From: Pisaster brevispinus
Lineage: Eukaryota > Echinodermata > Asteroidea > Forcipulatida > Asteriidae
DNA: 64,000 bases
NCBI GenBank assembly: GCA_023634235.1
Contig: JAMKCF010000008.1
Location: 10,248,176-10,312,175 of the forward strand
Direction of reading: 5' to 3'
The notes beneath the pieces were generated by a model. That model was not told the origin of the DNA. It made no database searches and saw nothing but the letters and a program-made list of their open reading frames with translations. This document shows positions 11,424-21,800 of the stretch, in pieces. Made by a program: the position numbers and the translations under genes. The stretch's first letter is position 1. Each line of letters begins with the position of its first letter.

Positions 11424-12960
11424 TGTCATGTGTTGCCTGTACTAGCACAATAAATGCCTACAAAAAAAGGACTCCTTTCAGAGCCACACATTTTCAGATA
11501 AGAGATATACTTTGGGTAGTCTGTTTATTTTTTTTATGAGTTAAGAACAAAATAAATTGTATTATATAACTTAATATGATTCAGGACGAGTTTTGTCTCG
11601 TCAAACAAGTTTTTTGCGCATGGGGCCTACCTAGGTTCGTGCTCATTTTGTGGAGATCATACGGTATACGAAAAGGCTATGAGTGTTTATGAATGCAATG
11701 GCAGCAATTAAGGGGACGGTATAGCGGAAGGTAAATTTGTTTTCTTTCTATCATAACATAAGAACCGTTCGGTCAAATTCGGTCATAATTATTATTATGA
11801 AAAGTAATCCTATATTAACCCAACCCCCCCCCCTTGAGATAGTGCATTTATACACGAACTTTAATATTATTTTATATAAAAGGTCTGGTTATAATGTAAT
11901 CTATCTATCATCAGGCTACTGCCAAGTCTTTATACAATGGTAATTACCATACTAGGATCAGGACCACCCCCAAACAGACTTAATTGCCCTATACAATTAA
12001 AGTTGCTTTCCGATGAGTCGAAAGTTGATTGTTATGTGGGGGGGGGGGGTTTTTTTGGGGGGGGTGTCTTCTTCTTTTTGGGGGGTGGGGGCTCGGCTCG
12101 CAGGGAAGACAAGCTTTGAAAAAACGTTTGAGGCATCGTGTGCGGTTCTTTAGAACTGGGTGGGTTTTGAAAAAAGGTGAGACAGAAACGTGAAGAATCA
12201 TAGAAGGTAAAAGATAGACTGTACATTTTTGGTGACGAACGCAAGGGTGTAAATGTAACGGCGAAAAATAGCACACTAAAAAGAAAAGCCTGGCTCAGAA
12301 CGATTGGTTGCGATTTACAAAATGACTGGTACAATGGAAACCAGTCTTTAGAGGAAAAAACAAACCAACAAACTTTTATTTTAATAGAGTAAACTTTGTC
12401 AAGAGATAAGAACCATCAGAACAAAATATCAAATCGGCTCTAAATCAGAGGTAGATTAGCTGCCAAACTGCTCACTGACCTCATGGCTTTGGTCTGCGCA
12501 CCGCCAAGACAATGCATCAGCCAAAATTAAGTCAAGGGACAGAGATCAATAATAGTCTGGTACAGTCTCTACCAAAAATAGCTGGAGGGCTAGGGAGGTA
12601 TTCTCAGAATTCTGTTCTTCCATAGGGGGAATTAATCTAATAGTAATGGCTCTAGAAGCAAAGATATCAAAGTAAAGTTCCACCCCTCTACAAAAGAAAC
12701 AGGTTGGTAGATGGGGCAGGACGGAAAGGAGGAATGATGTGATAGTAGGAGACTAGTCTGTTTGCCTAGGCACTATCCTGCCCAATTATTTCAAAGACAC
12801 ATGCTCGTCATTACAAGGAGCGTTTTCTGTTGTTGCACCCTGTCAGTCGTCACATGAAAGGCGATATTCGTTGTTTGTTATTTTGCTGTTCTGGAAATAA
12901 TTAATTGTTTAATGTATAATTAATTTTTTAACTATTATCTTGTTTTTATTTCAAAATAAA
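11424..12960. other. Gene-free stretch with a G-tract
   Basis: No gene recognised. At 12037-12090 there are runs of 6-10 G separated by short T tracts, a candidate G-quadruplex or slippage-prone site. The rest is unique-looking non-coding DNA. Confidence 0.4.
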
Positions 12961-13290
12961 AAAGTTTTTGCATCACACAATTAAATATATATAACTGTTG
13001 GGAATGTTTTCATTATGTACATTTATATTGGAAATTTGTATATGTAAATAATTAATTGTGCACTAGGCAGTTATATATAGGCCTATATATAATTGTTGGA
13101 AAGCTTTCATAATATATATATGTAACTAAATAATTTTGCACATGCAGTTATACATAAACAATTTTAAGGCAGCTTTCTTTATATACATATAATTTTGCGG
13201 AGTGTTATAATTAGGATGAATAATACCGGCGAAGAAAAAAGAAAGAATTTTGCACCGCACAGTTATATATAAATAATGGAAACTATTATT
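12960..13290 (+). repeat. AT-rich degenerate ~90-bp repeats
   Basis: Four diverged blocks share GCAC-(n)-CAGTTATATATA followed by GAAAGCTTTCAT and TATATACATAT-type wording, at about 12968, 13058, 13138 and 13253. Spacing varies because of AT-rich indels. Confidence 0.5.
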
Positions 13291-13599
13291 TGTACAACTA
13301 ATTGAACGAGGCTATGATATACTAAATAATGACTTTGCGTCGCTTTCATTAAATATGCAAAAATGGTGTAATATGCCAATTAAGTTATAAGCCACGTCCA
13401 ATTTTATTTTAATTTTATTCTTATTTTATTTTCTATTTATTATTATTTGGGCAGCAACTTTTTGGCGCCAGAATTAACTGGCAACAACAGCACAAAAAAA
13501 CGAAATGGTTAAAAATGCGAATAAGAAAATATATCAGACGTGAACTGTGAAAGTTAGTTGAAATTGTTAGTAAGTGGACGAGGCACAAGATATGTTACT

Positions 13600-14560
13600 T
13601 TCTGGAGTAATTAGCATACATTCTGAACGGCTGACCTGCCAAAGTTAAAAACAAATCTGAATTTTAGTTGTCCGATAATATATTTGAATTGTTTTCAAGA
13701 GTGTTAGAGACCTTTATGCATTTTAATTATTTTTGAATATTATTTTAGCATTTAGCATTGGTTGCTATTGGGAGTTTAGTGGGATGCACCTAGCTAAATA
13801 GGCCCAAATGCATCAAACTAATTATCATTTAATAACGATTAGGGGGTCATGCAATTAAAAGATTGTGTAAATAAATTAATCTATTCGAACCTGGAAGCTC
13901 TGTTCTTCAACCTTTGAGGACATTAGATAAATCAGGCGTTAAAATCCTATTTTGGAAAAAGCACATTTTCGGGGTGGTTTTCTGGCGTAGTTAGGAAAAA
14001 TTACAAAAGGCTGACCTGCTAAAATTTGAAAACTCTGAAGTTTAGTTGTCCGAAAACATGTTTGTCCGGTTTTCAAAGTGGCGCACCCGTAAGGGTGCAC
14101 CAAACTAAATGGACAAATATTCATGCGCCAAGCTCATTATCATAATTTGTGTGCCCACAATGAATTATAACGCTTTCGGGGTCATGCAATTAATAGATTG
14201 TGTAATTATAAGAATCTATCACAACCTGGGGGTTCTGTGTTTCAACTTTTGGGGAGACTTTATAAATTTAGGCGTTTAAGTTGGCCCTATTTTACTTGGC
14301 AAGTGGAGAAGTGCTTCACGAAAACTGGCAGCAAGTCAGTTTGGGAAAAAGTTCATTTTCGGGGGTGTTTTTTTCTGGGGTCGCTAGCAAAAAATTCAAA
14401 CGGCTGATCTGCCAAAAATTGAAAGAATTCTGAAGTTTAGTTGTCCGAAAATATGTCTGATTGGTTTTCAAGAGGCTGAGAGATTTACTCGATTTTTTAA
14501 AGTATTTTTGAATATTTATAATTTTAGCATTGTTTCCTATGGGAGTTTATTTAGTGCGGT
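13600..14560 (+). repeat. Three diverged copies of a ~390-bp unit
   Basis: The block CTGACCTGCCAAA...TTTAGTTGTCCGA occurs at 13620, 14011 and 14404 (spacings 391 and 393). A second anchor, GGGGTCATGCAATTAA...GATTGTGTAA, recurs at 13847 and 14179. The middle copy lacks the GCATTG...CTATGGGAGTTTA block and instead has the palindrome GGCGCACCCGTAAGGGTGCACC. Non-coding. Confidence 0.8.
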
Positions 14561-14823
14561 GCGCCCGTAAGAACACGTGTAGCGCCCTCAACAGTTGGGG
14601 CTTAAACTAAAATCATGGCGGCGCCCTTGGACGTCGCAGTTTCGTAAAAAACATGAAAGTTGCGGTAAGAAGTTTTACAGTTTTGTTGTTGTTGTATTGA
14701 TAAAAAACAATAATTTAATAACAATAACATTATATGGAATTATTGGGATATTTTAGTAACCGCCTGTCACTTTTTCTACGTTAGTTTTGTTTGTTTTACT
14801 TATTTTAATTATTTATTTATTTC

Positions 14824-15686
14824 GGAATAACACTTACTACGGTCATACGGTGTGTGCAGAGCCGGTGTCATGCCAAAAAGTGTCCACTGCCAAATACTGT
14901 CCGCTGAGCATGCGCAGTGGACGCCGGACACTATTTGGCACGTATTACGTGCCAAATACTGTCCACTGCTAAATAGTGTCCGGGTGCATGTGTGCTGCAA
15001 TTCACGTACGCATGCACACGGACAGTATTTGGCAGATTACGGACAGAATTTGGCAGAGATTACGGTCAGTATTTGGGGAGTTAAGTCGACATTTTTTTTT
15101 TTGGCTGAAACGGACAGTAGTTGGCGGGGAGTTAGCGGACACTGGTATTTCAAATAAAAAATATATCAAACACTAACACAGACGAACACTCAATCTCAAA
15201 AGTAGGTAAAGATTAGTATTTTTTTTAAATTTTTACTTGAGTAAAAAGTGCTAATTTAAAAATTAAAAAAAACGAAATGTGAAAGTGCTAAATGTTAAAT
15301 GTTACGAATATTTATAATAAAATACAACAAAGAAAGCGTTCAAACAAAATTGTTGTGGTCCTGTCAGCTGAGAAGCAAGGCACGCAATGTTGAATCACGC
15401 TAACCGCGGACACTATTTAGCAAGCTTCCGTAAACAATGTGACGTCATAGACGCATGACCAATCAGATCGCAATATGCTAATGAGCGGACAGTATTTGGC
15501 AGCGGACACTTTTTGGCATAACACCGGCCTTCACTGCGTGATCATGGTGGTAATGACCGGGTTGGTGGCTGCCGCTGTTTAATGGACCGAGCCGAAGGCG
15601 AGGTCCATTAACACTAACAGCGGCCAGCCACCAACTAAGGTCATTACCACGCAGTGGAGACCGGCTCCACACACTAGTGTTATTCC
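14824..15686. mobile_element. Foldback (hairpin) element A with CGAGCCGAAGGCGAG apex
   Basis: The ends GGAATAACACT (14824) and AGTGTTATTCC (15686) are inverted. The arms continue through GTGTG-GAGCCGG and CACTGCGTG...GGTAATGACC to an inner stem AATGGACC/GGTCCATT, with apex CGAGCCGAAGGCGAG at about 15588-15602. A 658-bp element is nested in the left arm at 14866-15523. Without it the foldback would be about 200 bp. No coding capacity. The apex is shared with 21261-21424, whose stem sequence is different. Confidence 0.8.
14866..15523. mobile_element. 658-bp TIR element with CCGG target duplication
   Basis: The terminal inverted repeats are about 44 bp with two mismatches, beginning TGTYATGCCAAAAAGTGTCC. 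CCGG flanks both ends (14862-14865 and 15524-15527). The matching right arm of the host hairpin has a single CCGG at the equivalent point, which acts as an internal empty site. The element contains about 13 copies of GGACASTATTTGGCA in both orientations, including a 39-bp palindrome at 14926-14964. It has no credible reading frame, so it is probably non-autonomous. Confidence 0.85.
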
Positions 15687-15780
15687 CATTGAATGGATAT
15701 CTTTCATAAAAATAGGGTACAACTACAACCTAGAACTTGTGATTTTTTTGTCGCCGTTGTTTAGAGAAATGTTCTACTCA

Positions 15781-15940
15781 TAGACCTTATCGCCAATCCG
15801 CCTGGTTGATTTTTGCTGAATGGCCGAAAAGTGTTGTGGGAAGGAAAAGGGAGCACAGTATGCCCCTTTTCCCTTCCCACATCACAATGCCTTTCGGCCA
15901 TTCAGCAAAAATCAACCAGGCGGGTTGGCGATAAGGTCTA
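15781..15940. mobile_element. Foldback MITE with TAGACCTTATCGCC ends
   Basis: Arms of about 65 bp pair from TAGACCTTATCGCCAA to its mirror at 15940. The centre is also imperfectly self-complementary (GGGAAGGAAAAGGG with CCCTTTTCCCTTCCC). TA is present at both outer ends, as expected for a TA target duplication. Non-coding. Confidence 0.85.
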
Positions 15941-16374
15941 ATGTTCAAAGGCCACTCGTTAGGCGGTTCAACTTTTGCATGGCACCTAATCTCTTTATAC
16001 ACATACTAAACTATTTAGGCAAATCTTCAAGAACCAGACCACGAGCTTTGAATATTATAAAAGTACCATACATGTAAATAGAAATACTTTGATTGGCGCT
16101 CAGCATTATGCTTTGCATTATATTCATTTCGTGTGCATACCAGCTACCTTAAATTTATAAATTTTTTGCGCATACGCCTAAGCGTGGTATGAGCATGCAT
16201 GCGGCAAAATCTGTCTTTGCCAAAAAACACAAAAAAACAATGGGCTAAAAGAAAACAGTTGATTTGAGTTCTCCGCACAACAAGCATATATTGTGCATTA
16301 TAACAAATGCTCGTTTAGGGGCCATTTATTCACTAGTTCACAGAGCCGGTCTTATATCACACGTTAATACCACC

Positions 16375-16421
16375 CCACGTGACCAGTCTTCGACCAATCA
16401 GAATGCGTAAACTCTCTGAGG
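16375..16421 (-). repeat. Dispersed repeat, inverted copy of 10721-10768
   Basis: Reads as the reverse complement of 10721-10768 with a few substitutions. It is followed by AT-rich DNA and a T run (about 16491-16523). Confidence 0.6.
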
Positions 16422-16488
16422 TTTTTATTAATATTATTTAATAATATTGATATTATTATTAATTATTGTTATTATTATTTTTCATATC

Positions 16489-16524
<36 letters not shown>

Positions 16525-16548
16525 GGGGGGGAAATAATCTACAGCTAA

Positions 16549-17475
16549 GCTGGGTACCGGTCAACTCGGTCCCAGGTGAACTCGGTCCTCCTGCTCCTGG
16601 CTTGGTCAACTCAGTCCCAAGTCATCGCAGTCCCAACCAAGTCATCTTGGTCCCAAGTCAACTACTACTGCCCTGGTAACTAAACTAAGTCCCAAGTCAA
16701 CTACTACTGCCCTGATAACTAAACTAAGTCATCTCGGTCCTAAGTGCACTACTCCTGCCCTGATAACTAAACTAAGTCCCAAGTCAACTACTACTGCCCT
16801 GATAACTAAACTAAGTTCCAAGTCAACTACTACTGCCCTGATAACTAAACTAAGTCATCTCGGTCCTAAGTCAACTACTACTGCCCTGATAACTAAACTA
16901 AGTCCCAAGTCAACTACTACTGCCCTGATAACTAAACTAAGTCATCTCGGTCCTAAGTCCACTACTACTGCCCTGATAACTAAACTAAGTCCCAAGTCAA
17001 CTACTACTGCCCTGATAACTAAACTAAGTCATCTCGGTCCTAAGTGCACTACTCCTGCCCTAATAACTAAACTAAGTCCCAAGTCAACTACTACTGCCCT
17101 GATAACTAAACTAAGTTCCAAGTCAACTACTACTGCCCTGATAACTAAACTAAGTCATCTCGGTCCTAAGTCAACTACTACTGCCCTGATAACTAAACTA
17201 AGTCCCAAGTCAACTACTACTGCCCTGATAACTAAACTAAGTCATCTCGGTCCTAAGTGCACTACTCCTGCCCTGATAAATAAACTAAGTCCCAAGTCAA
17301 CTACTACTGCCCTGATAACTAAACTAAGTTCCAAGTCAACTACTACTGCCCTGATAACTAAACTAAGTCATCTCGGTCCTAAGTCAACTACTACTGCCCT
17401 GATAACTAAACTAAGTCCTAAGTCAACTTCTACTGCCGGGATAACTAAATAACTAAACTAAGTCCCAAATCAACT
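16549..17475 (+). repeat. Minisatellite array (39/48-bp units) with TCAACTCGGTCC lead-in
   Basis: The array opens with 15-16 bp motifs (GGTCAACTCGGTCCCA, AAGTCATCTTGGTCCC). It then settles into units built on AACTAAACTAAGTCCCAAG followed by TCAACTACTACTGCCCTGAT. Every second or third unit carries an extra CATCTCGGTCCTAAG segment, giving a higher-order repeat. Weak copies of the lead-in motif resume at 17560-17640. Confidence 0.9.
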
Positions 17476-17559
17476 CAATATATTAAATATTAATATTATT
17501 ATTATTATTATTATTTTTGTGGGGGGGGAGGTCATCTACAGCTTAGCTTATTACCGGTT

Positions 17560-17640
17560 AAACTCGGTCCGAAGTCAACTCAGTCCCATGTCATCTCGGG
17601 CCAAAGTCATCTGAGTCCCAAGTCAATACTTTTAAGTAAT
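17560..17640 (+). repeat. Second cluster of the TCAACTCGGTCC motif
   Basis: Five or so 15-16 bp motifs (AAACTCGGTCCGAAGTCAAC, CATGTCATCTCGGGCC, AGTCATCTGAGTCCC) sit after the main array and an (ATT)n/G-tract, repeating the lead-in pattern of 16549. Confidence 0.65.
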
Positions 17641-18479
17641 AATGGTGATTTGCAGCTTTAGCGTGGAGGGTCAATGCAACTTTCAGCAAACGTGAATTTG
17701 GACACAAATTAATCTCTCACACAATCTGATATGATATGAGGTTGAGTTAAAATTGATTCTAGAAAAAAATTTGCAATGTCCAGTTCAATAGGTTTAGTAA
17801 TAGTTTTTATAAAAAAAAGCAAGCAAAAAAAACCCCATCCATTTGTAGGTGATAAAAACAATGCTAGCTGGCACCCAAAAAGAACAAAGTCTACTTGATC
17901 TCTTAAAAACTTAAAATTAATAGAGGCATGTTCCTTATTATATTAAATATATAATATGCACTTCAAATTGCAAAAAAGGAATAAGATTAATGAGTTAACG
18001 TTTATTATAAATAAATAAAAATTTAGAATGAATTTTGGCCATTCTATTTTTAATTCAACATGTCACTGCCCGAACCAAACTTAAGTTTCCCTAAATAGGT
18101 TAGGTATTCTTTATTTTGTATTATTTACTAACAAATGTATGTTTACTTGAAGGTTTTTCTTATAATCAAACATGTTCTTTAATTGTCTTACATTAGGCCT
18201 AGTTGTTAAATTATTTCATACTTTTTGTTATTTAATGGTATTTTACCATTTATTTTAATTTCCCTAAATATGTTTGATAATATTTATTTTATTTGTTTTT
18301 ACTGGAAAAATTTTCTCTGATTTTCTTGCATATCGGAATAAAACCTGTCTTACACAAACTGCAAAGGAAAGTTCATTATCTACAATTTGTTTCACTTTAG
18401 ATTAACTTAAATCATGCTTTACAAACATGTCTTTTTTAAATGGTAATTTTTATTACTTTCTGAGATTACATAGGCCTAG

Positions 18480-18990
18480 TGTTTCATCATCTTGATCGGC
18501 CCATGTCATTCCACTGCTGGGTGAAGGCCTCTCTCCCATACTGTGCCAAGTGTTTCTGTTGTGTCATGTCTTTACCAGGCTGCTAATCCTACGTGGCTGA
18601 CTATCTTGTTTCTCCAACTTGCTCGGGGTCTGCAACGCTTTCTTTTCCCGGAAAGAGGTTGCCATTCTGTTGTGAACTTGCTCCATCTTCCACTTTTTAC
18701 CCTGCCTAGGTGTCCAGCCCATCTACGTTTTATCCTTTTTGCTGCTACTAATTTGCATCACTGACTACCAGTTTGATCCCTGATCCAAGCATTTGTTTTG
18801 CAGTCTCTTCCATCCAAGCATCATCTGTTCCACGCTTCTTTGGCCTGTTTGTATTTTCCTTGACATTTCCTTACTCAAAGACCACGTTTTGCTTCCATAC
18901 GTCAAACATAGTGTTTAAGCTCACAATAATACATCGGCGCGATACAGCCAATTACTTCTTGCCACTCCCCATCAACCACACACTTCAATA
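18480..18990 (-). pseudogene. LINE C-terminal relic (RTE/L2-like RT tail)
   Basis: On the - strand the short frames read RRWAGHLGRV, then a GRWSKFTTEW block, GKRKRCRPRASWRNKI and WERGLHPAVE. This is the familiar post-RT tail of RTE-like non-LTR elements (WAGH-x-R, GKR-x-x-GRP, RW-x-D-x-I). Stops and frame changes interrupt it, so only the family level can be called. Confidence 0.65.
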
Positions 18991-19009
18991 ATTTTTAACT
19001 CTTTAGTCC

Positions 19010-19155
19010 GAGTTGACTTGGGACAACGATGACTTAAAAACCTAGTTGACTTGGGACCGTGATGACTTGAGACCGAGATGACAATTGGGACCGAGATGAC
19101 CTTGGACCGAGTTGACTCGGACCAAGTTGACTTCGGACCGAGTTGACCCTAATCC
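19010..19155 (-). repeat. Inverted cluster of GACCGAGTTGACTT motifs
   Basis: About ten 14-16 bp motifs (GAGTTGACTTGGGAC, CCGAGATGACCTTGGAC, CGGACCGAGTTGACCC) are the reverse complement of the lead-in motif at 16549-16680. With that array they could be terminal inverted repeats of one element enclosing the LINE relic. Confidence 0.75.
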
Positions 19156-19159
19156 GATT

Positions 19160-20485
19160 AGCTCCTACACTACCGACACCCTGATTTGTTCACAAATAAC
19201 AAATATATAGGCCCCCTATCCAATCTAGGTTGAAACGTTACTCCAGAATTTCAGATCCACGCTTTCATATATCATGTACCAATCAACATGAGCACATAAT
19301 ACACATTCATCTCAATTGAAATAAAAGATAAAACATATGATCTTTTTTAATGTAGTATGGTATCGATACATTAAGTCTGTAATATAAAGTGAAGGTGTCA
19401 GTACTGTACTTGGCCATATTACATGAATCATTGTAATATTCATCCCATTGAGCGAGATGACACAAGACTGCGCCCTCTATCGTGGTTGCTATGAATATTT
19501 TGGTAATGCGTGCATGCAGTTTAACTGTAAAGTTTCACACACGGAGTCAGTACAAAAAAAATTACAAAGGAGATCCTAAAAACTTTAATTTTATTTTCTG
19601 AAATAATATCACCTCAGGATAAAACTAACAATTCTAAACCCAGCAGTCTTGGAATTCCAGACAGGAGGAATATGTGAGCAAAGCTTCAGCTTCCTCCATC
19701 AAGTATTTGAACATATTTTGTGATACAGTTTTATGTTTTTCAAATTTGTTCTTGATTTAAGAAGCTGAAATTTTGTTTATGTATTCTTCATGTACATAGC
19801 TATACCTTTGATTAGTCTGAGTTACTGAACCCAACACTTTTTTAACATTTGGACATTATCTGGCATATGTAGGGTTGGAGTGAAGAAACACAATAGTTTG
19901 ATCAAATGTCATAGACCTTGTGGTGACAATATTCAAGAGTTGTTTGGTTTCCTCCCGGTGAGATGTTGACTTGTCTAGATAATCTGCATTATAAGCATAG
20001 GCAACAGGATCCTAGAAGGGATTACCAGGGATCTGAACAAAGCCTGCAGAAAGAGCAATGGCAAAGTTACATAGAGCCCCCTCGACGGCAACCAAAGAGC
20101 CATGTGATTTTCAGTATGAAATCATTAGGGGGCCTATGTTTTGATTCCACCGACCGAAACCTCTCTGTTTTCATTTTTACAAACACTTAATATCTAGTTT
20201 ATAAAAAAAAATTTGGCAGAATATCAAATAGGCTAAGTGAGTGGATTTAAGGTATTTTTAGTTGAAGTTTCCTTTTCCCTTGATATAAATTTCTTCTCAT
20301 GGCAGAATAAGTAGCTCTTGGGATATGAAATTTTGAAATTTTCAACTTCAAAATTTGTGCCCACTAATTTTTTTTAAGAAAAAGAGAAAGGGTAAGAGGA
20401 AACAGTTCAAGTTCAAGTTCCTACTCAAAAGTTAACTAAGAAAGGTAGAGAATGCACTAAAGAGTATCTAAATCCTCATTCCCCC
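19160..20485. other. Gene-free stretch
   Basis: AT-rich non-coding DNA without recognisable domains or repeats, except a C-tract at about 20481-20492. Confidence 0.4.
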
Positions 20486-20489
20486 CCCC

Positions 20490-21800
20490 CCCAGGTAGCC
20501 TTGATATCAAGGCTGTGTAGACAAGTACTCTAGCTAAAACCATAGAGCAAGGATACTAAAACCTCAGCCGCCCGAATGCGATACAACCCCAGTCCCCCGA
20601 CAAACTCTAAAAAAACATAGCACACCGCACTCTCACCATGCACACACACAGCGCCTGTACACAGCCCCACACACACACCGCTATTGTCCACACACCGCTA
20701 TCGCCCACAATCCTAGCCCGTGAGCCGTCAGACTCACAGCCTTGACGATCTTGTAAACCGAGTGTCTTATGTGTTTCATTGTTTTTCTTCACAAATCCGT
20801 GGAAAATGGGGGGGTGAGTGGATATGCAAAGATTTATTTCATGAATAATACATCATTCCTAATAGCCAATCACACACTGTCGTGTGCGGGCGCTAGAGTA
20901 ATCTTACATATTCATAATGTTTATTCATAAATACCCCAGACAGTTTCGCTATTCCTATTGGTGGAGAGCATGTCACGTGGGGGTGTTTAAACAGATGATA
21001 AAGCACGGCCAAGAGTGTTTATAACCGGCTGGCTTCGCGTGTTGGGCGCGCAAGCTCACGGTACGCCTATTTAATTACGCGGAACGCAATATATAGCTAT
21101 TAGTACCAGCGCGTAATCTATTTTTACACGCGCGTACACACAACCCAACGCGCACCAAACATAACTTTCAAAAAGTTTTTGAAAATGTACAAAATGTACA
21201 GATTGTCACAGATTGTCTATAATTTTTTTTCGCTTTTTAACACAATGGCATTTATGAATGGGAATAAAAGAGTATGTGACTCGTTCTTAAACGGCCGTTT
21301 AAAACTTTGCAGGGTCGGGTCGTGCGATAAAGGCCCGAGCCGAAGGCGAGGGCCTTTATCGCACGGCCACGACCCTGCCGGTTTTAAACGGCCGTTTAAG
21401 AACTCGTCGCCACTCTTTTATGCCCTTATTAAACATGACCACTTCCAATGGCCAATCAGAGAGCCTTTTATTGCAAGTAGAGCGCACTCATTACCATAAC
21501 CGCAAGACCCGGAAGTGTACAAGATCGTCAAGGCTGTGAGCCTGACGGCTCACGGGCTAGGATTTTGGGCGATAGCGGTGTGTGGACAATAGCGGTGTGT
21601 GGACAATAGCGGTGTGTTAGCGTTTGTGTGCTTCCTTGGGTGAGAGCGTGGTGTGCTGTTTAAAGACAGTCGGGGGGACCGGAACAGGAGTTGCATTGCA
21701 TTCGGGCATCGCATTCGTGCGGCTGTGGTTTATATGCACATTTTTAGCTTTATAGTAAGCAAACTATTACACAGCCTTGCAATCAAGGCTACCCCCCAGG
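20490..21800. mobile_element. Long-TIR element enclosing a hairpin
   Basis: The arms 20493-20760 and 21516-21795 are inverted. Shared landmarks are GTAGCCTTGAT-(n)-CAAGGCTGTGTA at the tips, GCCCGAATGCGAT against GCATTCGGGC, and the inner block CACAATCCTAGCCCGTGAGC. Each arm carries tandem CACACCGCTAT(T/C)G motifs. The 750-bp centre is non-coding and contains the hairpin at 21261-21424. The TIRs are roughly 250 bp with indels. Confidence 0.75.
21261..21424. mobile_element. Foldback (hairpin) element B with CGAGCCGAAGGCGAG apex
   Basis: The ends GGAATAAAAGAGT (21261) and its mirror (21424, GGCATAAAAGAGT) lead through TTCTTAAACGGCCGTTTAAA and GCAGGGTCG to an inner stem GCGATAAAGGCC/GGCCTTTATCGC. 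The 15-base apex is identical to that of the 15.6-kb hairpin. Non-coding. It nests inside the 20490-21800 element. Confidence 0.85.

Noticed and set aside
11279..11539. + strand frame over the right end of the 10-kb element
   Set aside because: Its content is the GACACCAATCCAACGTC-type subterminal repeats, not protein-like sequence.
20880..21130. Possible promoter (CCAAT-like and CACGTG motifs near 20960)
   Set aside because: It lies inside the 20490-21800 repeat element and 2 kb from the CDK10 ATG; motif matches alone are not evidence.
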